DNA from: Oxyruncus cristatus
Taxonomy: Eukaryota > Chordata > Aves > Passeriformes > Cotingidae
Length of the DNA: 64,000 nt
Reading direction: 5' to 3'
NCBI GenBank assembly: GCA_013399855.1
Contig: VXAY01002056.1
Location: forward strand, 746,856-810,855
A model generated the notes under the pieces. It did no database searches. It saw only the letters and a list, made by a program, of their open reading frames with translations, and was not told the origin of the DNA. Shown here piece after piece: positions 15,001 through 25,600 of the stretch. The first letter of the stretch is position 1. Each line of letters begins with the position of its first letter. The position numbers were made by a program, and so were the translations under genes.

Positions 15001-17716
15001 GGAGTGTTAAATATTAATAATGGCTCCCAGCTGCTCCTGCTACATAATGGGCTTACGGTGATGAGGAAGATGTGCGCAGCTTAAGGAACGTTCATCAGTT
15101 CAGATGATACTACTTTCCTTTTGAAATTCATGCAAGACCCTCTCTCTTTGATGCAATTAATTGAAGAACCCAGGGCTATTATTCTTAAAAGGCAAGATTT
15201 GTCTCTGATCTTTGTCCTACATTACATCTTTTTTGTCAGAGGTTGCAACATGAGCAGAGCTGGACAGTTTAGCTTGATGCACGGCTCATTACCAGAGGGT
15301 AGCCTTCTTTTTCCCTGTTCTGTCCTAATTAGTGCAAATCTGCCCACACATATAGCCCACAAGGATAGCTTTTTTATTGTTTCCGAAATTAAAACATCCC
15401 TGTTCTACATCAGTACAACTATTATAAATGATAATGTCCCTGGTGTGCATCATCATAAACATCAAAGTTAGGAAATGCTGGCTGTTACATTTAATCCTTT
15501 ACTAAGCAAGTTTGAGTTTCTTTACTGGCAAAGTAGATGATGAATAGCTGTGACCATTAACAGAATGATTACTTAGCCAGAGGGCATTCTCTCCTCTACT
15601 TACTTTGCCACTAAATCATATGGCCACCTTAACCAGAGTGAGTCAATACTGATCTCTAGTTTAGAAGATTGCTGACTGTAACCTGTTGACCATATAATAT
15701 CTAAAATAAATCAAGAGCACGGTGCACTTACTGATCTAGATATGAACGATTTTCAACGATAAAATGGCAGCTGGAAATCCAATACTAACTAGACATAGCC
15801 CAGACTCAAATACTGTTGGCTATTTAGAGGATTTATCATGCAACATTGGTGAAAAGAAAGCTCTCATCCTCAGAAAGTTCAGAAAGACAGAAGAGGCAGT
15901 GACAGTTCCTGAACTGAACAATTAATTAAAATTACCTTTAATTGCTGCTGCATGAGTAAATATGATAATATTAGCTCCCATACATCAGTTCTGTCATTAT
16001 CCAATTCCTGTACAATGATTCTATGTAAGAGTGTAAAACTAGCATTATCTAGGTCTGAACATGGCCCTGAGGGAAAAAAAAAATGCAGAAAGGGACTTCA
16101 TCTTCTTCAGATTCAGCTCTAAGGAACCCTTGGGTCAGACAAGCACTCCATAAAGCTTAGTTTTATGAGATTAAAGCTTTCATTTCTAAAAGTATGTTTC
16201 TAGCTACTATAATTGCAGCAATAACCTCCCAAAGGTGAAGTGAGTAACTGATGCTACAGCGTCTGAAGCCACCCTTGGGACAATGACTCAGAGGAGTGAA
16301 CTCCTCTGTCCCATGTAAGTCTGATGAGAGTGTCAAGTCCAACCCCCAGTTATATGACTTCAGTGCTTGCATCACTGATTTTAAAGCATGAAACAGGTTT
16401 GGGCAAGTACAGCTCCTTGAAACTGGAAGCTGCTATGGGGAAAGAAGTCACAGCTGCAGTAACAAGGAAACAGCAAAGACAGAAAAGAACAAGGAGACAG
16501 GAAGGGGAGTCAGTATTGCCAAGAGACTCCCTGAACAGAGAAAGTCATTATCAGACATTAAACCAATAAATTCAAACTAAGTGCCATGTAGCCCCTGTGC
16601 ATATCAGGAAATACCCACATATGACAATAAGCTGCTGATTCCAAGATCAGGAGGGGGAACTTTGCTCTGGGGAACTGAGAATCCCAGTTATAGCAGGGAC
16701 TCTTTCTAATGTGGCAAGTTTGACGTGACATTGAACGCTCACACCTTGAGGGGTAGGTAAGCACTGCAAGTCCTTCCCTGCTGGGGGCTACCAGAGGGGT
16801 TTGTTCACTAGTCTGGAGTCAGTCACAGAGCAGCCCAACCAGCTGGCAGTGCTGGCACAATGCCAGTTCGCACCACACCGACTCCAGCCCTTTTTAGTGG
16901 GACATTTTGAAGAAAGTGAGCTCCAGTTTCTACCAAGATCAGACAGGGGGCTGACAACTCACAACTCAGGGCCCCAGGGAAGCTACTATTTCACAGACCA
17001 ATCCATGAAGATATTTAAGTAGCCCAGACACCACATTTTCAATGGTAATGCAATTTTCTTCCTTAAAAATGAAGTGTCATTAGCAAGACACTTCTAGTTT
17101 CTTCTGTAATTAGTTTTGAGTGCACATTAAAGATGCAGGTAAAAGATGGGTTACCTAATTTAAGTTCTGGCTCAAATTCCTAACTCAATTTTTGGTTTAG
17201 AGGGTATTCACTTCATGTAGAAGAAAGGCAGACAGCTAATCAGATCAAGTATCTTGGCAACATCCCAGATCCAAATGTTTCTCTGGCTATAATATGGATT
17301 TTGAGATAAGAAACAAGCATCTCCACAATTTGCTGATGCAAGGAAAAGACAGTCTAGCAACTCCAGAAGAAAAAGACCTCATATATCCTTGAAAAGGTTT
17401 ATTACTAAAATAAATCTTTCAACATTAAAATATCCATGGTATCTTTATACTAATGCAAGGGGTGCTTCTGCTGTTCTTGGAGTTGTGACAGCTGATTTAA
17501 AGTGTATTGCACACACTTGGCATACAAATAGAGTTTAAGATAACATTAGAGGGAATAATACTGTCTAATATTAGTGCACCTTTCAAGCACATTTTCAAAC
17601 TAATTGATATTGCATGTTCAACTCATTGTATCACTAATGTTACACAACATTTCCATTTTATTGAACTGCAGCTCCCCTTTACTAAAAGCCACTTTAGCTG
17701 AAGCAATTCCTCTGAG
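1..17716. other. Intergenic DNA, no recognisable gene
   Basis: I see no convincing exon, RNA gene or intact mobile element in this stretch. The open frames here (the longest are 159, 127 and 123 codons) have no family resemblance that I recognise and often overlap other frames on the opposite strand, as expected of chance frames. It lies upstream of LYSMD2. In mammals the divergent neighbour there is TMOD2, so this DNA may be intergenic or a long first intron of that gene, but I could not find a tropomodulin exon. Confidence 0.6.
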
Positions 17717-18345
17717 TTATTCCAGCTCTAGGCAGGCATCCAGATGTTTGTAACTTCCATTAATCAGCCGTAAGAGGCTGAAGCTGATCCATGGCTCCAC
17801 ACTGCACACACAGTAGACATTTTTAATAAATGCTGACCCGCAGCTCAGCTCTTTTGCTAGGTGGGTCACGGCTGAGTTGCTGATCCTGTTCAGCAGATCA
17901 AGTTGTTTCACAAGGAATTGAAAGCACTGAAGTGTCACAGTTGGGTGCTCTCTTTCTGTAGTTGGTATAAACTCAATTGCACATCCCCAGGGGAGCGTCC
18001 AGCTTCCCAAATATATTGTACACTGCATTAAAGTTAAAGTGAACCTTTTCTTGCCATGAGTTTGTAGAGTCTCTTGTACTTCCCTGATCTGACTATGCAT
18101 TGCCTACAGTTCCTCTGTTCAGGACTGTCACATTGGCTTCTCATGTGATAATGGTGTGCTGATGTGTCATTCCTCATCAGCAACTCTGTGCATCTTGCAG
18201 GGCAGCTTTTGTATTTTCCTAATTTATGCCTGGAAACTTGTGGCCCGAGTAGCAATGTTTGTGAGATCTGCCTGGATTTTTGCACTGTATTCCTTAAAGA
18301 GACTCCATGAGTCACCCACTGAACATAATCTAAAAAACCCACAAC
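17717..18345 (-). pseudogene. Possible degraded coding relic, family not recognised
   Basis: On the minus strand an uninterrupted frame of 127 codons (18,100 down to 17,717) continues upstream in the same frame to about 18,300, broken by several stop codons. At least some of these could be C-to-T decay of CAA, CAG or CGA codons. The upstream part has a charged, glutamine-rich, coiled-coil-like composition. The downstream part is rich in Leu, Ile, Phe and Cys. I do not recognise the family. It could be an old retrogene, part of a mobile-element protein, or chance. No poly(A) tail or splice structure was established. Confidence 0.25.
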
Positions 18346-18524
18346 CAGATATTATGTCAGTTGAAGCATTTTATTTTTGGAAACACTTATGTGAATACAT
18401 ACTGTGCTGAGGAATGCTGAGGTTATGTCTTTTTTGCCTTGATTTAAGAGAGAGGTCTATTCTTCTAGGACTTTCCAGAAAAAAAAAAAATTACATCACA
18501 GTAGGTGTTCCACCCACACACTTC

Positions 18525-18602
18525 CCAGAATCCCAGCCTGGCTGAGTTTGGAAGTGACCCTTGAGGGGCATCTTGTCCAATAGCCCCAAACACAGGCAGG
18601 TT
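18525..18602 (-). mobile_element. CR1 LINE 3'-end fragment (antisense to the + strand)
   Basis: The stretch beginning with 'agaatcccagcctggctgag' and continuing through 'ggaagtgacccttgaggggc' resembles the reverse complement of the avian CR1 3' terminus: the usual AGAATC, a GGTTTGGAAG-like segment, a GGGACCTT-like segment, then the '...agcccc' stretch. It is short and diverged, so it is an old fragment. CR1 3' ends truncated at the 5' side are the commonest interspersed repeat in bird genomes. Confidence 0.6.
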
Positions 18603-18824
18603 ACTTTGGACACTTCTTCTTGGTATTTTGGTTCATATTGTGCCTGTACAGGATGCACAAATGTGCACCATCTATATGTAACACAGAGTTTTGGTTAGAA
18701 AGCTCCAGTTCAGCAATAATGGATCAGCTTTCCAAGAAAACTTACATAGGCTTCTTGGTGGGAAGTACCCACCAAAAACACTGTCATTACATTCATTTTA
18801 ATATAAAACGGTATTCCAATACCT

Positions 18825-19155
18825 GAAGGGAACTTACAGAAAAGATGGGGCAAGGTCACATAGTGACAGGACAAGGGGGAATGGGTTCAAATTGGAAGAG
18901 GGTAGGTTTAGATTAGATATTAGGAAAAAAATTCTTTACTGTGGTGGTGGGTGAGGCACAGGCGGGTGGAGGGTGGGGAGGCACTGGAACAGGTTGCCCA
19001 GGGAAGTTGTGGATGCCCCATCCCTGGAGCTGTTCGAGGCCAGGTTGGACGGGGCTCTGAGCAACCTGGTCTCGTTGAAGGTGTCCCCGCCCACGGCAGG
19101 GGCGTTGGAACAAAGCTATTTTCGAGGTCCCCTTCCAACCCAAACCATTCTGGCA
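18825..19155 (+). mobile_element. CR1 LINE 3' end, 5'-truncated
   Basis: The sequence contains the classic sense-strand CR1 tail: a 'ttctttactgtggtggtggg' segment, 'gaggcactggaacaggttgc', 'ggatgccccatccctggagc', 'aggccaggttggacggggct' and 'cgaggtccccttccaaccca', ending near 'accattctg'. About 330 bases are present, so it is a 5'-truncated copy with none of the reverse-transcriptase region. The overlapping frames of 81-95 codons on both strands are artefacts of this repeat. It lies just upstream of the LYSMD2 promoter region. Confidence 0.92.
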
Positions 19156-19354
19156 CAATTACACTTTCATATTTGCGCACTTATGCCCGAAGCCACTCCT
19201 TTTCACCCTCTCTTCGCATCTCAGACTCAATGACATAAAACGCATTACTGCGACTCCAGCGGGTCTGAGCTCTGCGCTGGCCCCTTCAGGAAGGAGCCAA
19301 GAGGCACGGTGAGTGTCTCAGGAGGGTTTCTGCAGAGTGACCCCAACTCCCCAG

Positions 19355-19595
19355 NNNNNNNNNNNNNNNNNNNNNNNNNNNNNNNNNNNNNNNNNNNNNN
19401 NNNNNNNNNNNNNNNNNNNNNNNNNNNNNNNNNNNNNNNNNNNNNNNNNNNNNNNNNNNNNNNNNNNNNNNNNNNNNNNNNNNNNNNNNNNNNNNNNNNN
19501 NNNNNNNNNNNNNNNNNNNNNNNNNNNNNNNNNNNNNNNNNNNNNNNNNNNNNNNNNNNNNNNNNNNNNNNNNNNNNNNNNNNNNNNNNNNNNNN
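19355..19595. other. Assembly gap (241 Ns)
   Basis: An unbroken run of N lies directly against the first visible LYSMD2 coding bases. It hides the start codon and the N-terminal codons before the LysM domain, and probably the core promoter. Frames of 107-210 codons that run through the Ns are artefacts. Gaps of this kind are common in GC-rich avian promoters. Confidence 0.99.
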
Positions 19596-19695
19596 CACGG
19601 CCAGCGTGGCGGCCCCGCTGGCAGAGCGATACGTGGAGCACCGGCTGAGCGCCGGGGACACGCTGCAGGGCATCGCCCTCAAGTACGGCGTCACG
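19596..19695 (+). CDS. LYSMD2: LYSMD2 coding exon 1 (5' part missing in gap)
   Basis: The first full codon after the Ns is at 19,597. The exon encodes 33 complete residues, beginning TASVAAPLAERYVEHR, then the first half of the LysM domain (GDTLQGIALKYGVT). It ends at a complete ACG codon followed by the donor GTAAGG, so the intron is phase 0. The LysM hallmark (hydrophobic-GDTL-hydrophobic-IA-x-KYG) is plain. Strong GC richness contrasts with exons 2 and 3 and fits a promoter-proximal exon. Confidence 0.95.
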
Positions 19696-22600
19696 GTAAG
19701 GGAGGGAGCGCCGCCGGCGCCGACACAGGGGCGGCGGGGCCCNCGTCCGCTAGGCCAGGTTGCTCAGAGCCCCATCCGGCCAGGCCTGGAGCGCTTCCAG
19801 GGATGGGGAGCGCAGAGCATCCCTGGGCGGCCCGTGCCGGTGCCTCGGCACCCCCGCAGCACCCCCGCAGCACCCCCGCAGCCCGGCTCCCCGGCGGTGG
19901 TGGGGCCCAGAGCCGGGAGAGGACAGCGACTTGTCCCATAGAGCATTTCCCACCCACAGCAGGCAGAACATGGTGTTCTCCCCGTGGTACGGCGCTGGCT
20001 TTAGTTTCGGTATTTGAAATGCTGACATCTGAGTTCATGGCCTGCTCGGAGGGGTCAGCACCCGGCAAAGGGCTGAAGTTCGCACTGCCCGGCCAGGACG
20101 CGGCTCCAAACTGACAAGCACCGGGATCCCGGGATAAGACGGAGGCCCCTGGGAAAGGAGGCACACTTGCTCCCATCAGCCCATGCAACTATTCATCACT
20201 ACATTGACGTCAGATTAAAAAAGAAATGAAATTTATCTTGAAAAGAATGATTATTTTGAGCTTGACACATAGGCTGTGACAAGGGGAAAGAGTTTTTTCT
20301 AGTAGCTTCAGGGCTAAACATTCTCCCCTTGTGATCTGCTTCCCAGCCCAGAGATGAGGCACAAGTACCACTGGTTTGAAAGTGTTGCTTTTCTGCTCAC
20401 TTTCTATGGAGAAAAAAAGTTTATTTCTGTGAGAAGTGTTGAAAGGCTTATGGCAGCCAAGGACATGCAGAGTCCAGTAGGGTCTACCAGCACTACCATT
20501 CCGGACAGACCAGAGCTCACCTACCCTGCCTTTATCTCTGCTTGTTTGGGGCCCATATACTGATATGCATCTTCAGTAGTCCCAACGTGCAGAACTGTTT
20601 GGGGCCAAGCAGCTGATGAGCATGGCACTGGTACACAGTCAGTGTCATGCTCACATCAGCTGCAAACAGCACCTTGCAGTTGGGCTCTGTCTAGAAGAGG
20701 TAAAATACAGTCCGAAACTAATAGGCTCTGACTGGAATGATTTCTTTTCCTCATCTTGTTCTGCAAGATCTACTAAAGCCTTCCATCACCTTCAATGGCA
20801 TTCAGCCTTTGTTTGTGAAATGGGTTAAAAGTCTATTTCTCTTCCCTTTTGAAAGATTACATCACTTTTGACTGATTCTTGTTGGCAACAGGGCTAATGA
20901 CACTTTGGACTTACACTGGTCCACATTAAAATGAAGTTTTGCTCACTAAGAAGGCAAAGCAGCACACTGGATGTTTGATTTCTTTTTTTGTTTTTGGCAG
21001 CACTTTCCATAATGGATAAAGTCTCTGGCCTAAATGATTTAGCTATGTTACTCCTCATTCAGAAGTGAAAAATATAAACAGATTACTGAAATAGTAGTTT
21101 TCCAGAAAAAAAGGCATTTCTAAATTTACAACTCCCTTTCAGCTAACGTGAAGTTGTGATCAAACCTGTACAAACAGCTTTAAGTTATGAACCCTAAACT
21201 TTGTTTATAGTATGAGTTTAATAAGCTTTCGCTGTGTTGATGATGCATTTAAAGTATAGATGTTGGGTGTTTTCTCCCAGCTTGTCATTGGTTATTCAGT
21301 TTAGTGTTGGTAAGTATTCTGCTTAAGAAACCAGAGCTGCATCATTATAGACTTCAGTTGAGAAAGGTTAATCTGACATGAAATGTCCCTAAGAGCAGTG
21401 CCAAGTTTGGTGAAATTAGCCATTGTGTTTCTGTTTTAATGGGTTTCAACCCAGGGTAGGAATGTGTGCAAACGTGTTTGCTTTTAGCAAAATGAAGAAC
21501 ATCATGTTTGCACGCAATGACAACGACTGACTTCCCCTAAAGAGTCATTCCATTTGCTTCCTGCATCGTGTATCCTTGGCTAGGAGTGGGAGTTGCTGTA
21601 ATGGAAACATCAGAATTATCTTTGGCTGCCATTGCCTCCAGTATCACTGTTTTTAGAAGTTTCCTCTGTGGTTTTCCTCACTGGGAGTTACTTTGCAGTA
21701 GGAGACATCCTGTCCAATGCCTGCCTTGGCATGAATTGGCAGAGAATGTGCAGGACAGATGAAAATGTCACGTTGGGGGAGGGAGATCAGTGTGCTTTGT
21801 TTGGCCTCATGCTCTGCCCTTCACCCCTTACCCCAGATTCTGGCTATTAATCTTTACAACTTGCCTTCATTATATCTTCCTTCTGGGTAAATTAACACTG
21901 GGAATTCATGTTTGGTATCATATTTATGGTTCAGTACAAGTGCTGTGTCTCTTTTGAGGGGAGAAGAAAGAGGACTGTGTTTCTTTGTCAGTAGAAGCAG
22001 TTTTAATTACTAAGTTCAGCACAAGTTTATATATTAGTGCAGGTTCAGTTAAAGTATTAAGCACATGCTACAGCTTTTCCTCTTTCACTGTGATAGATCT
22101 GTAGCTAACAGACCCAAGTTCAATCTTCCTAGCACTAAGAAAAGAAAGCTCTTGTTAAATCCTCTTCTCCATTCACCTGTGAGTGTATGGAGTCATACTG
22201 AGTTTAGGAGTTATATATTGCATGTATGAATTAACCTGCTCAAGGCTGAGGGATGTTCTATTTAGAACCAAGTACTTTCCATTTCATTGTTACTCAGTCT
22301 TCCAAATGGCATGAGGTGGTACTTTAGTAAGAAATAATGAGGTCGAGTTACAGGGAAGTAGGAGAGAGAATAGCAGTACAGTGCATTATTTATCAGCTAT
22401 TGAAACATCACCTTCCAACTCCCCTGCAGAAAAGATCTCAGTTTTCAGCTTCTGTGTTGTATTAAAGAAAAGCTCCAGCTAGCATTTTAAACATTTTTGA
22501 CACACATCCATCCAGACAGCTTTTAGAAATTTTAACAGTTGACATTCACACCTGGGCCATTAGAAGGTCTCATGACCAAGTCAGGTGAAACTTCCTTTAT

Positions 22601-25600
22601 GCCCTTCAGGTGGTGCTCTGAGAGAACTTTTACCATATACTGTATGAGCCTAACTAAAAACATCTTCCAAGCTTCAAGAGCTGGAAGAGTAGAGAGCTTC
22701 TCTTACTTGTAGTAACTTACTGTGAGTCACCAGATGTTAGCTATTCAGTTTTTGAAAGAGATTATTAAATCTAAGCATTTCATCATCTTAGCCATCTGCA
22801 TCAACAGGTTGGGGTTATCTTTAAGTAGAGAATACAATTTTTTGTGTATTTAGTGGGTAGAAATTGCTTCCTACTTGGCTTTACGGCGCTGTTTTCACTA
22901 CATTCCCATACCCCTGTCCTTTCTAGAGAGAATCTCCTATTTACTTTTAGGGAGAAAGATTTTATCAGGTTTACAGGACCCAACCAGATGCATGCATGCA
23001 GGACACCTGATCTACAACAGCAATGCAGCAGATATTTTAGTGCACAGTACAGGTCTACGCTGCATGGAGTAGTTGATTCCAGTTGTGCAAGTGGCCACAC
23101 AACCTCACATCTGCACAGACATGCAGAGAGCAGTAGGTTCCCTTGGGTCCCAATAGCTTTCCCTGCTGGTATGTTCCGTGTTAGGAATGCACAGCCATGT
23201 GGAACCCAGTTATCTGGTAACAGTGGTCTTTTCTTTTGCAGTTGGGAAGGACTCCGAGTAGTGCCAAAGTTTAAGAGAGTTTAAGACTGACAAGGATAAG
23301 ATGATGGAGCAATTTCCTCATTATCTGAGTACTGAACTCAAGATACTTGAGACTTTGAAGCAGCGAGTGGCTAGTACTTGGAGCACTCAGCTCTGAGTGA
23401 TTATGCCAGCAGCAAGATCACAGTCTTTATTCTTACTCAGTTTAGGTCCATGTAGTTCAATAAAAATAACTAACAGTTCTAATGAAAGCAAGAGGTTTTT
23501 TTCTGTTCTCTTTATACTCATTTTCAAGCAAGTTTTATTTAGAGGGCATTTATCATTGCAGTACTGTAGTGACTGGGGATTTTCTGCTTCTTACAGTCAC
23601 TAGGGGACCAGAATGGTAATTTTTTTTTTTCCACTTAAAACTTTCACTAATGAAATCATGAATTCAGGTTATAACTGAGGCATAAAGGCACATAATCATG
23701 GATACAGATTTCTGTGCTTTTTAAAAGCTTGAAGTTGAGAAATAGGAAGTTAGTTTGTTTACTTAGATGAGAAATTTTGATGAGTTAGAACTCAAACATT
23801 TTTAGTAGGGACACAGTATAAACATTTACTGGGAGCTTTCCTTCACCTGTGAAGCAGTGGAATTTATAATAGCTTCTCAGATTAAGTATAGAACAAGGGA
23901 GTTTTATGCATTCGTGTGCTGAGAAAGAAGGTTGCTTCTGTTGCAACATACTCATTAGTACAGGCAATCTTTGGTAAAAGTAGCATAAAAAGTACATAAC
24001 AGACATGTGATGGCTGTTACCAGGCACATTCTCACACACATGAGGTTGCTGTTGAAGACGCTGCAGATTCAGTTTACTGAGCAAATGCAGCCACTGGTCT
24101 GTGTAGCTGCATTACAAACTGTTCAAGAGTCCCCCATTCTTTTCACTGCCTGACTCCTCACTGAAAATCAGGACTTCATCTGAAGTCTGAATGTGTTATA
24201 TCAGCTGGGGGGAATACCAAGGATGAGGCATATACTGCTCTTCCAGAGCTTTTGTTGCTCACTGTTTGTGTCCTACAATCCTCAAGGTAACTTCATTGCC
24301 CCTTACTTGGATTCTGGATGCTTTCACCAGAGGGTTCACCTGCAGCAGCTGCTAGCAGTTCTGAGCCTTACTCTAATATAAATCCAAATCAGCAGTACTT
24401 CTGCAACAGACTTTTTATTCTTTGGCAGGTTATTCATGTGAGCCTGTATAGAGACTGGAAGACTGTTCAAGAAAAGCATCTTTAGGTAGTGCAAGACTTT
24501 AGAAAAAGCAGTATTTTGGAGTCAAGTCTACATGAAAGAATCTAGAATGTTAGCAAGGCCAAAACAGAGCATGCACTCTGAAATCACTTTGAATGCAAAC
24601 AGATTCTTTCCTAAAGTCATTATTGCTGCAAAGAAAGTGTAGATTTATTATTACTAAAGGGTATTGTACTACTTCAGAAAGTTAGTACTGTATACTTTGC
24701 CAAAACCTAATAACTTACATTTTTCCTATCTTTTTCAGATGGAACAAATAAAGAGGGCAAATAAACTGTTCACTAATGACTGTATATTTCTGAGGAAAAC
24801 CCTGAATATTCCTGTTGTGTCAGAGAAACCATTGCTGTTCAATGGACTTAATTCACTGGAGTCTCCTGAGAATGAAACTGTTGACAGCTCCCCTTCTTGT
24901 GATGAAGGACTAGTAACAGTTCAGGAAGAAAGTAGTTCTTCTCCCAGTCCTCAAGAGCCTGACAATCAGCCCACTGCACCAGAAGAATTATCTGCCAAAG
25001 ATTTCCTACAGAGATTGGACTTGCAGATTAAGTTATCCAAACAAGCAGCCAGAAAACTAAAAGATGACAATGTCAGGTAAATGCCGCTTTTGGTATTAAG
25101 CATCTTAATCTCACCCTGGAGGCGTTTTAGTCTAGGCTGAACCCTCTTTGTGGGGCCTCCCAGACAGCATCTGCAGCTTTGATTTGTCAACAGCAAGTCT
25201 CTGCTATTATCATGCACCAGATACATTGAAAGCACAGCATTACCAGGTGCCTTGATATGGCAGTTAGAAAGGCTGCATCACAATATATGGTTTAGAGAAT
25301 AGCAATACTATTTCATAAAAGCTGGAAGATGCCTTGCTAACTAAGAGGGCAACTACTTAAGCAAAGTCATAGTTTTCAGTAGAGTACTAAGCCAAGGCCT
25401 ATGTGGAAGCTGAATGTGTACAGCAAGGCATGACTTCATTTTTCTTCTGTCCCAAATTGCCTCATTATTGTGTAAATATGTTCCATAATGCAGTTTCAGT
25501 TAAGCTGTCCTATCTCCTTTCCTTATGCAGTCCCTCCCTTTGTGGATCCACCTATGCAGATGACATCTTTTCTTCAGTATTTCTTCTACAACCAGGAGCT

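Larger units (their letters stand above)
19160..20170. promoter_or_regulatory. GC-rich island at the LYSMD2 5' end
   Basis: Base composition shifts from AT-rich to clearly GC- and CpG-rich around the first LYSMD2 exon and its gap, and returns to AT-rich by about 20.2 kb. In human the LYSMD2 start faces TMOD2 in a head-to-head arrangement, so a bidirectional CpG-island promoter is plausible. The core promoter, start site and start codon probably fall within the run of Ns. Part of the GC signal comes from CR1-derived sequence, so the true island may be narrower. Confidence 0.5.

Noticed and set aside
19245..19941. Frames of 107-210 codons crossing the run of Ns
   Set aside because: They exist only because N codons are read as open. 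Only the + strand codons from 19,597 to 19,695 are a real exon.
24739..24741. ATG at the start of LYSMD2 exon 2 as the initiation codon
   Set aside because: The LysM domain begins in the preceding exon and is joined in phase by consensus splice sites, so this Met is internal.
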